NCBI RefSeq assembly: GCF_019399895.1
Contig: NC_091867.1
Coordinates: forward strand, 7,081,501-7,145,500
Length of the DNA: 64,000 nucleotides
Reading direction: 5' to 3'
Source of the DNA: Cardiocondyla obscurior
Lineage: Eukaryota; Arthropoda; Insecta; Hymenoptera; Formicidae
The notes beneath the pieces were generated by a model. The model made no database searches and had not been told where the DNA came from. It saw only the letters and a list, made by a program, of their open reading frames with translations. This document shows, piece after piece, positions 1 to 12,737 of this stretch (position 1 is its first letter; each line of letters opens with the position of its first letter). The position numbers were made by a program, and so were the translations under genes.

Positions 1-1918
1 CGCAGCAAATAATTCGTCAGCGTGATTGACGAGGTGTTGTCCTATAAAAGTACTTCCAAAGAGATACAAATAATGCGCCATAATAAAAATTAAGGAGAAT
101 ATAATGTCGTACATTTTATGCGTAATTGTCACCGCAATCAGAAACTATTAATGACAGAGTAATTTGATTATTTAATTTTTATAAAATATATCTATGTACA
201 GGCGACTGAAGTAACGTTAGTATTGATCAAGTGCAAATTTAATAAAATTAATTGTATAAAAGAGAAAGTAACTTACTCTGTACATAACTGAAACGAACGA
301 AAACAATCCTAGCACTAGTAAAGCAAGAAACGGGACTGTAAAATTGGTTATCAACAATTTAAAAAGCCTTAAAAATCAAATAAATCAAATAAATAAATCG
401 AACGTGGCAAAACGATTAGATAGCATCACAATGGGATACCTACTTTAGTGCTCTTTGATGAAGTTTTACCATTTTAATAATCCTTCCAACGATTACGATT
501 CTCACATTAGAACACGCCAATATTTTCTTATCAATAGAGTGTTCTATTCGATAACTGACGACATTAAATTCCTATTTAGTCGCGTTAGCAATACAATTAT
601 TGTTCATTGTCTTACTGCATTAATTCAGAAAAAAATATTTCTAAAAGTTTTACAATCTCTCGCGATTCTTACCTGCAAATTTTGAACATCGCGCAGTTGT
701 ATAAGGAACACAGTATCAACATCATACTGACGGCCATTATTGAAAAAACTCCGATAAAGGTGGATGCAAAGGCATACGTGTAAAAATAATAAAATTGAAT
801 TCCTTCGGTTATATTATAATTTTCCAGCATTAGTATATAATGCGTGCGTGATTTGTTCAATGGCCGGAAAAAATCGAGGATATCCGGTGTCAGTACCAAT
901 ATTAAAATTAAAAATGACAGAATCACTAGCCCCACTAAATTATATAAGATATACCATAGCGGTGTACAGAACGTAAGTAAAGTCGCCGAAATTTGAAGAT
1001 GGATTACGCGAAATCGAGAGGCACTAATTTTGTAAATCTCGTGATAGGTAATTATGCAATTAATTAAGCTATTACGAAGCTGGCCGAGTAGTGCACGACT
1101 TTTCATTTTGGTTTCGCACGATCCACCTCCAATTTTTGGCAACTTTATTTACGACGTTACGTATACGTTATAATATTTTTTTTTATGTTTGCTTCTACTT
1201 TGAGCGTAAAATCATTATCTACAATGTATCACGCCAAATCGGATTAATAAAATTATTAATTACTAAATTAATTACTAATTAAAATCATATATTTAAGCTA
1301 TTCTAAACGTGCTTCATAAACATTTATAAATTAATATTATTACGTGTAAGCAAAATTGTTATGATTTTTCCTTGATAAATATAATGTTCTACTATCTTAA
1401 TTTCTTTTGGATCTGTCAGCATTTGATGATTGTTAATAATTTCTTCCATTATCTGTTCTATCTATATTGGATAAGTTTCAAATTAAATAAAATCGTAACG
1501 TGATCGGAAGTCTGTCGAAAAAATCAAATTTTGCTCATTATAATTAAAAACCAACTTTTGTAGGGTCGAAGAAGAACATGTTAAACTTTATAACGCATAA
1601 ACAAGTCGGAAAAGCTTCCGACAGAATCTTAAAAACGACGTTTACACTAAAGTCGACTATAACCAATTGTGTGAACTGGAAAAATATATAATAATAAATT
1701 TTTAACTGCTCCGTTCCACAATATCAAACTCGCTAAACAACTACAATATAGAATAGGAGCAAATGTAAAATTCATACCTGCACAATCATATAAGTAATGA
1801 GTAATATATTGAAGAACTGCGCACGAAAACGTTCAAATTTCGTTTTTTGATAGGGCCACAAACCCAAGATTCTCAACAAATTTATATTAAACTTACTATA
1901 CTCGTCAAATACGTTCAT
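1..1918 (-). CDS. Odorant receptor OR-1, 3' end cut by window edge
   Basis: This is a ligand-tuning insect odorant receptor (7tm_6 family), expected to form a cation channel with Orco in sensory dendrites. Seven of nine exons are visible: 1778-1918, 1556-1675, 1344-1461, 673-934, 444-554, 277-367 and 1-144. The ATG at 1918 opens a 47-codon first exon with the motif LRILGLWPYQKT. Exon 4 carries two membrane segments and the family signature PDILDFFRPLNKSRTHY. Exon 5 starts YRIEHS. Exon 7 runs to the window edge (GQHLVNHADELFAA), so exons 8 and 9 with the C-terminal SYF-type motif lie outside. No stop or frameshift is seen in the visible exons, so I read it as intact. It lies upstream-to-downstream in the same direction as all the other receptors here. 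Confidence 0.88.
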
Positions 1919-2745
1919 TTTCTTACAATGGTTAAAAGACGAATGCGAAGCGGCTCTGAAAGAGCGTATGTCACCAAAGGGCTAGATTAAAAAAAAGAAA
2001 GAAAAAAAACAGATTTCTCTCCGTATACTTTTCTCACCGCAATAGTTTATTTAGCATATCAGGCAATTTTTTCTCGGATTTCTCGCGATTCGTGATTGAC
2101 AGGGGAAAGGTACGTCGAGAAATGAGTGACAGTTGTGGCAATTTAAGCAACGTTCGTATCTGCGTGGCAGAAGCGAAAAAGGAAATCGAGTTTCTTCGTT
2201 GGCCATTGCTGATATAGCGAGATATAAACAAAACGGAGGACACGTAAACCACGTAAATGGTCAGTAAAGAAGAGAAAAAAAAAAAAATCTCGTCGCTAGA
2301 AATTTTTCATGAGCAATTTTACCCCGTTGCTGGTCCCAGGGTTGACGCAAGCGCGTAGTCTACCGCGATTTTAGTCATTCACTCGCACATGAGCCGTTGA
2401 ACTGAACTTTCTCTTCTTCGTGAAATCACACCGACGATATATTGTCTTTTGTTGAATTGTGCCGTGATAAATTGTCAAGAACACGTCACGTATTCGTACG
2501 CGCCCACGATGACGCTCCGTTGTTTCACGGTTTTACGAATATGTTACATATATTCGGGCGCGAGTAAGTAGAAAACAAATTTTTCTTGTACACTAAATCG
2601 AGACGTTTAATAATAAAAAATAGATCCGCTTATAAGTTACAGTTAATTAATATTTCTTTACTATGTGCAGATTGTTTACTGTCATCTTTCATTAGCTACG
2701 TGTTATTTATAATCAACGAGTTCACTTGCGTCACGTAATGCTTTG
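1919..2745. other. Intergenic spacer OR-1/OR-2
   Basis: This 0.8-kb spacer separates the start of OR-1 from the stop of OR-2 and should hold the OR-1 promoter. It has A/T homopolymer runs near 1988 and 2275. A 72-codon minus-strand open frame at 2034-2252 shows no OR motif and is probably chance. No receptor exon remnant is recognisable. Confidence 0.5.
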
Positions 2746-5000
2746 TTACATTAGAGTATAAATCACCGTAAAGTAAGACATGGACATGCTCACGAGCTGT
2801 AACACACATTTGTTAAGCGCTTCCATTAATGAGAATCTGTAATTCTTTCGATATATGTTATCTTCCTACCTTGAAGAAACCTTCCACCGAGGCAAAAATT
2901 AAATTGCCAATGTTCAAAATGTACGGCGTTGTGGTATTCTGCATTATAAACAGAAATAATTTCTGGATCTTTACTGGAGCATCGTACCATTGTACGTTGT
3001 ATCTGTTTGCAAAATATTATTTTACTACAACAATTCTCAAAATTAAATTAATTCGATCAATTTGATTTTAAATTATTTAAAAGTTTACCTTTGGCTCAGT
3101 CGATGTTGAGAAAAATCAAAATAATTAAATACTCACACGGTATAAAAAACTTCGTTGTTACAATCCGTAATTTTTTGCCCGTAGTAATTACCCAGAAATA
3201 AAAACAGGAAATGAAAGATGATAAATAAAGTAGATGCAATAAGCTGATACATATTTTGCATCATTATCGCTCTAAGCAGCTGAAATATAAAATATAAAAC
3301 ATGTACATCGATATTAATCGACATTTTCTTTTTTTTTAAAGAAAAGAAAAATTTTAAAAGAATTACTTCTCACCCGAAATAAGTTTAAGCTTGTAGATAT
3401 AACGCCGATTATAACTAGCACAAAAAAATATGCTTGAAAATTGTCTTCGAAAAACTGGCTGCATCTTCAACAATAAAAGGCAGAAATGAGTAGTTTAAAT
3501 CAATCCGAGCACAGTTTTGAGTACGGTACGCATTAAGATTTCGCAAGAAAGATACAATGTATATAAAGATACCAACTTAAGAGCTCGTCGGTGTATATCT
3601 ATCGCGGCAGTTATAGTATATCGATAAGCCGCGTAATTTTTTTGCTCGGAATTATTCAACGCGTATTTGTTTAGCGAGCACTCGATCCGGTAGCTGCAAA
3701 TTTATTCAATCAAGTCTCATCTTTTTTTTTTTTCTCTCTCCTTTTATCTCATCTTTCTAATACAGCGACCGGCGTGAAAACCTCACCTGGCCACTTTCAT
3801 TAACCCGCAGATATTTTCGACGTATACGAGTTCTAGCGTACCCGTGGCTAAAAATACAAAACAACCGAAACACAATGAAAGTATCCAGTGGCATAGAATT
3901 GGATAATAGTACGTCGTTTGGTCGACAAAATATTCCGTCAAGGCATGTAGCTCGTGTGGCCGGGTCCCATTTATCGGAACGATGAAATCAAGAATACTTG
4001 ATAACAGTTCGGTAAACATGTACAGAATTATACTTGTGACGACACTCACTGGAATTACGTACGAATACGTGACATTTTTTTTTTTCAACATTAAGTTCAG
4101 TTTATCGTGTAAATTAATAGTAGCAAATAAAAAAAAATTGTAGAAAATAAGTTGCAGAAATAAAATATTTCACGAGCTTCCAAGATCGTACGGTATTTTG
4201 GAAGAAATAATAATTAATAGTAATAATACTGATCGATTAGATGCTTTTCTTTCATAATTCTCATACGTGCTAGTAACATCGTCATCAGTTCACCGGAAGA
4301 TGAATGCTGTTGCATTATTTTGCGTTCGGTTTCGTTTTTCAAAAGACTCCAGCTGTCATGTATGTCTTTCCAAATTCGCTTCACCTGCGGAATTATTTCA
4401 TAAAACTACCGGAATGCGGGGCGAAAAGTAATGACGGAATGAGAAAGCGGCTGACTTACACCGTTGCGATTAGTGCAAAACGAGACGTACTGTACGATAT
4501 ACAAGCAAGACGGTATGGCATACGAAAGCACCATAATGAATAAGTCCAGGGTGAATTGTATTGTGATAAAGGATGTTAACTGAAAGTGACGAAGACGTAC
4601 GCGGTACATTATTACATTTACTTGCACGCTCCCTTAGAATATAATATAAACTTAAGATTCTAACTTCTAATTTAATCTAAATAATTTTACGATGGTAGTA
4701 CACTAGCATATTATTAGAAGCGATTTTTAATTAGACTCTCCCCCGAAGTTAGTCGATACTTACGAGACGCTAGCGTATAAAAATTAAATTGCACACCGGC
4801 TAAACGTATAATAATGAGAATATATGTGTAACTACCTGAAAAAACACAAAAGACGTCATTATGACAAAATGGAAGATGTGACTAATGTTCGTGAACTTTG
4901 AACGTCGATACGGCCACAAACTAACTGCCGAGAGTAACATTTGGTTCAATTTGTAGTAACGATTCTCGGGAAAGTTTGTCTCCTCGTGATTCGAAAACAT
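2746..5000 (-). CDS. Odorant receptor OR-2 (399 aa, nine exons)
   Basis: Complete odorant receptor. Exons are 4836-5000, 4460-4579, 4267-4384, 3787-4048, 3577-3693, 3374-3464, 3137-3279, 2870-3002 and 2746-2796, all with GT-AG introns, totalling 400 codons including TAA. The ATG at 5000 is the only candidate close to the conserved start and gives a 55-residue first exon, the longest in the array. The usual GLWPYQ is SLWPYRRSKF here. Exon 4 has SSILDFIVPINGTRPHE between two hydrophobic segments. Exon 5 begins YRIECS. The C-terminus is SMSYFTVIYTLM. Its last exon shares a 22-base identical stretch with the last exon of the adjacent pseudogene at 5853-6447, making OR-2 a likely close relative of that copy. 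Confidence 0.92.
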
Positions 5001-5852
5001 ATTTAAAAAAGATTATTGGCTGGGACACACTGTGCGGTGTGCTTTCCGATGGTATAATGTAGCTGTTTGTCACCCTCGCCAGGTGCTCTTTTAAAATATT
5101 GTCATCAGCGTTCGCGGTGTCGCGCTAAGTCAGGGGTTGGCCATCGATTACTCGTAATTTCACGCCTAAGGGAACGGCAGGAAGTCGAATTACCGAAATT
5201 GCACGTTATGCTCATCTGATGCAGCTTTCCCAAAGCGAGGGTAAAATAATAATACCTCTCGGTTTTTTTTTTTTTATGTCGACGCAAGCGCGCAAGTTTC
5301 CAGAAGGTTTCTCTCACGCGACACCCTCATAGTTATTCGGGACGTCGCGAATATTGCACTGCGAATTGCTCTGTTACGTGAACGTTTTTCACGAGGTGCC
5401 GTGAAAAAAAAATTTATACTTGGTTTTCTGTTGAAAATGTCAAATGTTAATGTGCAAAATGTGCAATCTCGTTAATTGTATATGTGAGTAAAATTTATAA
5501 CGAAAGATTAAAAAAAAGAAACGTATATTTATACATATAATAAAGGGAATTAAAAATTATCTTCTTTTTAATAATAAACGTTCAATCAAAAAAAAAAAAA
5601 AATTATTTAATGATGTATAAATTCTAATTACTTAGTTATACAACGTAAGGAACGTAAGATTACAAATTAGTTCAGATAGCTGTAATCGCAAGTTTTGATA
5701 ATTTTATCAATCAAACACGATCTCTCGTGACAATTAAAAAAAAAAATATTATATGTATATTCAATTCCTTATTAAAGAAAAATATCGGCTGCTTCAGGTG
5801 TCTCGTGTAATTGTCTACGACGGACTACTAAATGCTATTGCGTCTTATGCGA
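5001..5852. other. Intergenic spacer OR-2/pseudogene
   Basis: This stretch lies upstream of OR-2 and should include its promoter. It is AT-rich from about 5400, with A runs near 5586 and 5735. A short open frame at 5105-5317 (minus) has no recognisable motif. I see no receptor exon in it. Confidence 0.5.
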
Positions 5853-6447
5853 TTATTGTGTGGAATAAATCACCGTAAAGTAAGACACCGACATACTCGC
5901 CATCTAGAATACATATCCACGTTTTTTTTCAAGGTAACGATAAAGATAATCATATTTATATATTTAATTGTCACGAGTGTAATATATTACCGTGGAGAAG
6001 CCTTCTAGAGAAATGTTGAAAATGCCTTCGATAACGAAATAATAATTTTTCGTATTTCTTTGCATTACAAAAAGCAGCAAGCTTTTGCGCTTGTAACGAA
6101 ATCGCATACTATTGCGCAGAGTATCTAGGTTAAAATAATTAACAGTCATCAGTTAGTCATAGATACGTAATTTTAAGTACGTAAAGTTGCATGGTTAATT
6201 TCGCAAATTGCAAAATATAAACGAGACTGTTCCTTTTAATTTATACTACTTTTAAGCCAAAATCATTGCAGCAAATTTATTAATACGATTTAATTACATA
6301 CAATGTGTTAAAAATATTAAAATTATAATCTGTGATTATCTGGTCAGCCAAGTTACCGATAAACATGAAAATAAAATGTATAACAACTAATCCGAAACAC
6401 ACTGCCGCTCCAAACAAATCGCTCGAAATTATCACGAATTGCAGAAG
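5853..6447 (-). pseudogene. Truncated odorant receptor pseudogene (exons 7-9 only)
   Basis: Only the last three OR exons remain: exon 7 at 6302-6447, exon 8 at 5991-6124 and exon 9 at 5853-5903. Splice sites are still recognisable. Exon 7 reads through (membrane segment ending IFMFIGNLADQIITDYN). Exon 8 is 134 bp instead of the invariant 133. It carries a one-base insertion near the QKLLLF motif and a nonsense codon, where the conserved Trp codon of the xQWY motif has become TAG. Exon 9 still encodes SMSVSYFTVIYSTQ plus a stop. No exons 1-6 are recognisable between 6448 and the end of OR-3 at 6842, so the 5' two thirds is lost. Two independent lesions plus truncation make a functional product very unlikely. 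Confidence 0.9.
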
Positions 6448-6841
6448 CTGTTCCACAAATTTCGTTTCTCGAAAAAAGATTGGGATCTTTATCGCGCGTA
6501 GGTATATTAAACAGGGCTTTTTTTTCTTATATATTTTATATACGGCACAGTAAAAATTTTAATATCTATTATTAATATAAGCAACGCAAGCGCAGTAGTT
6601 GTTACAAAGATCTTTCGATTGTCGAACGGTTTTGTGCTTGTACTTATCGTTAGTTCCTTCGCGTCGAATGTTTCCCCCAATATTAATGTAAATGTATCGG
6701 TGTAAAATACCGAAATAACGCATCGGCACAGTAATACTCTAGTTAGCGACTGTGTTACTTTCGCAGATAAATTAATTTTTGCACTTGAAGTATATTTATC
6801 TTATTTACGTGTTGGCAAGAAAGTCATTATTTCTTTTACTT
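6448..6841. other. Spacer upstream of the OR pseudogene
   Basis: This 0.4-kb spacer should have held exons 1-6 if the pseudogene were complete, but there is no room and no exon motif. A minus-strand frame without ATG is open for about 65 codons (roughly 6500-6700) and hydrophobic in its middle. I do not recognise it. Confidence 0.45.
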
Positions 6842-9486
6842 TTATTGAATAGAATACATCACGGCGACGTAGGACAGCGCGGTATTTAGAAGCTAAAAAG
6901 ATAATTAACATTTACATCTTTATAAAGCCGTAGGGTTTTTGTTTTCATCAGTAGTTTCTTCTTACCATGGCGTAATTTTCCATCTTTGCCACAAATATAA
7001 AACCGATCGAGTAATAAAAATCTTTATTAGTTTTTCTCAACAAAAATAAAATCAGCTTTTGTGACGTAACGGGCATTAAGTACCACGATGAGCCATATCT
7101 AAAAAGGAAATACGAAAGAGGTATAACAGTATTTTAAATAAAATAGTTTATACGCGTGCATAAAATATGCATTAATAATTTTACACGTAAAACCTCGTGT
7201 GGAAGAATTTATTCCAATATAAAAAGGTTAATGTCACTTCTTGAAATGTAAATTTTGTCTCCGTAATGTTTGACTGATTAGTTATACTCTACTTACACTG
7301 ATCTAAAAACATCGTTGTTGTAATCAATAGACTTCTGCCCGACATAATTTGCCACAAACATGTAAAGTAGATGGCCTATGGTTGTGGAACAAGATAAAAG
7401 TGTATCCTCTAAGTTTTTCGATACCGTTGATATTGCTTGAACAAACTATTTGATGAAAAATCATTATTCTTATAAGCCAAATAATACGGCTAAAGTAAAT
7501 TTATATTTAGTTTATACACTGAGAGGTAAAAATAAATTTAAATCTGATTGTCATTATATGACAAACACGATCGTGTTTATTAGTAGAATTATCATAAAAC
7601 TCGTTGAATTTAAAAGAAACTATAATTTTCTCTCAGTGTGCAACTGTATAAATATATTATAACTAATAATTGTAAGATAAAAGGTGTGTCTTTACTCTGA
7701 AGAAATTGACACTCAACGAAAGTACTCCAAGAATAAGAATTATACAATACGGCACATTAAACGACGACATTATAATATTGGAGAACCTTTAAACACACAA
7801 AAGAAAAAGAAGAATAAATTAAGATGAGAAGTCTTACGGAAAAATCTTACGTAAAACAAATTATCCTATAACGTAGCAGATAATATTTGAGTTTTTATAA
7901 GTTTCTCCGAGTCTCATTTTTTATTTTAAGATGTTAAGATTCTTAAATTCATATCTATATCTTCAAAAACGTTCGTGAACAAATTATTGAGGAAAAAATA
8001 AAGAAAAAAGAAGAAAAACGATACAACAGGAATAAATAAAATGCAGGGTACTAACTCCATAGCTCTACGATGTGCAATTACAACATGGAAAATCTTTTCG
8101 CAAATTACGCGGTGGCAATTTGGCATACGCAACACACGTTCGTCGATAGAATGTTCCATTCGGTGACTGAAAAATTTCATAGTTAAAAGTTACGATTAAC
8201 TTTACGAATATATAAAATTCGATTCTTACCGGGCGATTTTAAACATCCCGAAAGAATGATGTGCGCACAATAGCAGTTGTGTTCCCGTAGTTATCAGGAT
8301 TAATATCAATAATCCAGCAACGATAACTTCATGAATTACCGCGGTATAGAAAATATTATCCAGAGGGATAAAATACTCCACCGTAATAAGAGTTTTGCGT
8401 GATCGAGGTTCGTCCAGTGGCAAAATAAAGTCGAAAATGATCGGGGAAAATTGCACGACGACCATGCCCGTGAATAAAACCCCGCCGATCCCTGTAGGCA
8501 ACAATTTTTTAAACGTGCTATAATTTATATACTTTTTACTTTTGTAAAAGCGAAAGGTGATGATAAATTATTGCGATTTTTTGTAAATTTATATTTATTT
8601 ATGTATGCAACGGACAGCGCGAATAATTTAACCATAATTCTTAACGATATTGACGATACTATTTTATGACGTATATTGACAAATATAACTCGGGATTAAA
8701 TTGATAAATAAGAATCAGATTATAATAAAAAGAAAAAGAATATCTTACTAAATAGAGAGATGATATTATTCTGGCAGTCGTAAGTATGTTTCTCCATAAT
8801 ATCGTATTCTAATTTACTTTGCATTATCTTCCAGTCCTCTTGTATTAAATGATGCAAGATTTTTATCTATAATTAAAACGTTTGGTTTAACTAACGCCAG
8901 TTAGATATTAACCGCGTCCGGAAATAAGCTCTGTAATTGTTGCCGGTACAAATAAATCTAGGAGAAACTCACGGTATTTGATTTGAAAATAAAAACGCAA
9001 TACTTCAACATAATTAATATAAAAGGGAACACGAACGACATTGTTTTAACGAATAGATCCAAGTTGTACTTTGATGTAAAGAAAACTGATAACTGAAAAC
9101 AATAAATATAGCATTACATCACTGAGAAAATCGAAATGTATTACGTTGTCAGTGGTGGGCGATAAATGAACAGTTAAAACATTTTATTTTTATATCACAC
9201 TTAATACAATATTAATTTGAAAATTCGAGTTGAAATATTATTTACGTGAATTTGAGATCGATTAGCGCCTTCGCGAAGTAATTAAAACTACTCTTTAAAA
9301 GTATTATAAGATCAATTATAAATTGCATTACGAGTAAATGATTACCTGTAACATAATGTAAGTTACAGTTAAAATGATAATCAGTACTCGTTGCAAAAGT
9401 ACAATTCGTGATTGGTCATGTGGCCAAATGCCCAAAATCTTTGAGAAAGTCTTATTGACTGTATAATAATTTTCGACTACAAGCAT
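6842..9486 (-). CDS. Odorant receptor OR-3 (391 aa, nine exons, WPH type)
   Basis: Complete receptor. Exons are 9346-9486, 8973-9092, 8749-8866, 8230-8491, 8056-8166, 7696-7786, 7297-7445, 6966-7098 and 6842-6892, all joined in frame. The ATG at 9486 precedes VVENYYTVNK. The usual LWPYQ motif is replaced by KILGIWPHDQ, a change shared only with OR-5. Exon 4 carries FDFILPLDEPRSRK. Exon 6 (SSFNVPYCIILILGVLSL) is nearly identical to that of OR-5. The C-terminus is LSYVAVMYSIQ, again closest to OR-5. These matches identify OR-3 and OR-5 as sister copies. A possible regulatory block about 400 bp upstream is shared with OR-5. Confidence 0.92.
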
Positions 9487-10292
9487 GTTGCGTTAAAAAC
9501 AAACTGCGAGTGATCGCAATTGTCGGAATATATGTATATCAACATGATAAACGTTTGCTCGATACAACAGACTATTTCTTGTTCCTTAAATTGTCTGGGA
9601 AACGGAAAAAGACGAATAGTGAAATATATTTTTGCGACATAATTGATATCCGTTGCAAGGCATTGAAATTATTCCGATAAAGAAAAAAATAAAATAAAGA
9701 AAAAAAAAAAAGAAAAAGTTACAGTCACGTCGGAGTTTCTTGTCTAAAAGGAAAACAGAAATTATCTAAATTATGGTAAAACTTTCCCGCGCTGTAAGAT
9801 AATAATGCTTTATATTATCGTTTTTCATAATTTTGATACACATGCGCAGCGAGAGCCGCATGTTCCGCAATATTAAACGATGCTTTAGTCTTTTCTTAGC
9901 CACCAAACGCGTTACTAGTAGAATATACTAGGTAAACACAGTCTATTGTTTTAATAATTTTTTATCCATCAAGTTATTTAGAAAATAGACGATTGTTGCG
10001 ATTAAATTAAGTTAATATATGATAAGAATACCAAAAATTAAACTGCTTTATTTGTTCATCAACATTCCGCTTATATTGCTGAGTACTCGAGCAAAATATG
10101 GATTAATTAATTTTTTTTTCTCTTAATGAGTTATTTATTTATTAACGTGTCAAGTGTTGAGAATAAAATAATATACATTTATTAATTGTCACTAGCATAT
10201 ATTTTTCGTAGCGTACCTACGCATGCGTTGCACAACTATATTCATTTGGAAAAAAAGTCTAGCTAATTACAAAACAATTTTTTTTCGTTGAT
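9487..10292. other. Intergenic spacer OR-3/OR-4
   Basis: Upstream region of OR-3, 0.8 kb. It contains an AT-rich proximal part, an A-rich tract near 9685-9717, and a more GC-rich island around 9840-9910 that resembles the DNA upstream of OR-5. No exon is visible. Confidence 0.5.
9842..9910 (-). promoter_or_regulatory. Conserved block about 400 bp upstream of OR-3
   Basis: The block includes, on the plus strand, ATGCGCAG followed by TAGTCTTTT and AGCCACC. The same elements in the same order lie at 16453-16517 upstream of OR-5. The TAGTCTTTT element starts 400 bp (OR-3) and 404 bp (OR-5) from the respective ATG. Its retention may reflect function or simply shared origin by duplication. Confidence 0.35.
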
Positions 10293-12737
10293 TTACTTTT
10301 GTTGTACAGAATAAATCACCATGAAATAGGATAACGCCATACTCATAACCTGGAAAGTGAATATTACTTTGTATACGGCACAAACGTTAGGAATTTTCTC
10401 TTTCGTCAAGGAAATTTTAATTTTACCGTGGCAAAATCTTGCAAGGATGCAACTAATATATCGAAATACGACAGAGAAATATATGTACTTGCTTTTTTCA
10501 TTATAAATAATAACAATTTCTGCGTAGACACCGGAGCTCTGTACCATAATGCGTTATACCTACGATTTTTAAAAGCTATTTTTCTCCAAGGTAGCGCAAA
10601 TATGTAGCGTTAATTAAGAAAAATGCACTTACGTGGCTTGGTACAAATCTGCTCCATTATTGATTATTATTTGCCCACCGAAATTACCGACAAATAGATA
10701 AATTATATGAGTTAAAATTATGATAACAGTTATGAACGTATTATTCATATCATCGGATACTACTTGTTGACTTAACTGCAAGAAATTGTTATTTAACAAG
10801 CGGTTCAAAATAAAGTCAAACGGAGAAAAGCAGAGTCACTTACTACAAAACAGTTGAAAGTCAAAGAGGTAATGCCAATTACAACCAAAAAACCAAATGG
10901 GAAAAGAAAAGTAGATTGCACAGTTTCATTAAACCTTTAATGAAAAACTGAATATTGAAATTATTTTATTATTAATTTAAGTACGGTATCGAGATATGTT
11001 CGTTCACGATACATTATCCGTAAAAAAAAAAAAATGTTATCGCACGTTAAATATTCCACAAATATCGTACACTTAAGTTTCCTTAAGTTAAATTTTTCTC
11101 AAAGTATCCGCTAAATTTGAGCATTATAAAATTAATTGTAAATAATTAATTTAGATTCAACTCTTCGATATTGATTAATTAAAATTTGATTAATTCAGTT
11201 TCAACGTTGCATTTAATATAAACGTATCAATAAGCGTTGAATATTAAACACGCGATTATGATTATTGTGTCGATATAACGGATAAAAAATATAACAAACT
11301 CCATAAATAATAACGATAATAATAAATATTTCGCAATAAATTTTCAAACGGTACATATACTGACTCGATAGCTCTTCGATGCATTACAACTGCGCGCACA
11401 ATTCTTTGATGTAGGAGATACTGCTTTCTCTTTGGATTCGAAATTGCTAATATGTTTTTCTCGAAGACATTTTCTATTCGATAACTATAACTCTATTAAT
11501 ATGAATTGAAACAAGCTCTCGGCAACAGTAACGAGCACGATCGTGTATTACCTTGTGAGTTTAAGTAACGCACACATATGCGTCAGGTAGATTATTAGTG
11601 ATAAACCGATACTCCACACTGTGATGAATCCTATGCAGTAAACTAAACATTGGTGCAACATGATGTATTGAATATATTGATCCTGATCGACAAAATATTC
11701 CGTAAGTATGAAATGTTGATAAGGTCGTGATTCGTTCAGCGGGAATATAACGTCAAGAATCAACGGTAAACGTTGAAATAACGTAAAAATAAATATGCTA
11801 ATATAACAAATCGCTAGAAAACGTCAAATTTAATTTGAATGTAATATACGCATGTTACATTGATTTTCCGTGATTGATAAAAATTGTTAAAAAAAATGTG
11901 CGGCAAAGAAAAAAAAAAAAATTTATTTTCTCGTTAATATAATATCGACTCGGATGAAATAATTTTACGAATATTATATTAAATGTATTGATTTAAATTG
12001 TATTACCTATTGCGTATATTGTTAGCGTTTTTATGTAGTTGGCATACTCTTCTAAAATACCAATTTCCAATTTATCCTTTATTGAGTTCCAGTCGTTTTC
12101 AATGTCCTCTATTAGTTTCTTCAACTGTTTTATTTTTCCTTATGAGCATTTAGAACACACTTTACTTCATAAATATTATATTACGATTAAGTGCTTAAAT
12201 GGACGGCTTGTCTTGTTAAACTTACACTCTCAGCCTTAATGATCATAAGCATATACTCCATAACCACAAAAACAATAGGAAGAACGAATGATAGAATTCT
12301 GAACAGCAGTTCTTTATTGTACTGCGTTGTAACAAATACCAGCAGCTGAAAGCAATATTTCAAACAGATATTAATTAAAATTTATTCCTGAATATATACT
12401 TTACGTGAGAAATTAATTTATTAAAAAAAATAAAATAAATAATTAAAAGGTAAAACAAAATCTGCTCGAGTAATTTACGTGAAAAATAATTTTCTTTTAA
12501 AAGTGCTAATAAAGGATATACGTAAACGTGTTTGTTAATGCGTGCAGAGGATTGTCACTATTTTATCAGAAGCTTGCAAAATTTGATATTTACCTGAACA
12601 AGAATAGCCGTAAAAAACATGGTGGTCATTAGAACTCGGTATATTTGCGTGAGATACGTTGGCTGGTAAGGCCATAATCCAACCAACTTAAGAACTATTT
12701 TGTTAATCTTGTAATAACCTTCCCAGAGCGCGTACAT
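10293..12737 (-). CDS. Odorant receptor OR-4 (395 aa, nine exons)
   Basis: Complete receptor. Exons are 12594-12737, 12226-12345, 12007-12124, 11552-11813, 11365-11484, 10844-10934, 10633-10775, 10427-10559 and 10293-10349. I chose the ATG at 12737 because it places the 48-residue first exon (YYKINKIVLKLVGLWPYQPT) level with its paralogues. An upstream in-frame ATG at 12896 would add 53 residues without family precedent and overlaps DNA conserved upstream of OR-6. Exon 4 contains LILDVIFPLNESRPYQ and exon 7 contains LFVGNFGGQ. The C-terminus is ALSYFMVIYSVQQK. Exon 3 (KLIEDIENDWNSIKDK) pairs it with OR-6. Confidence 0.92.
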
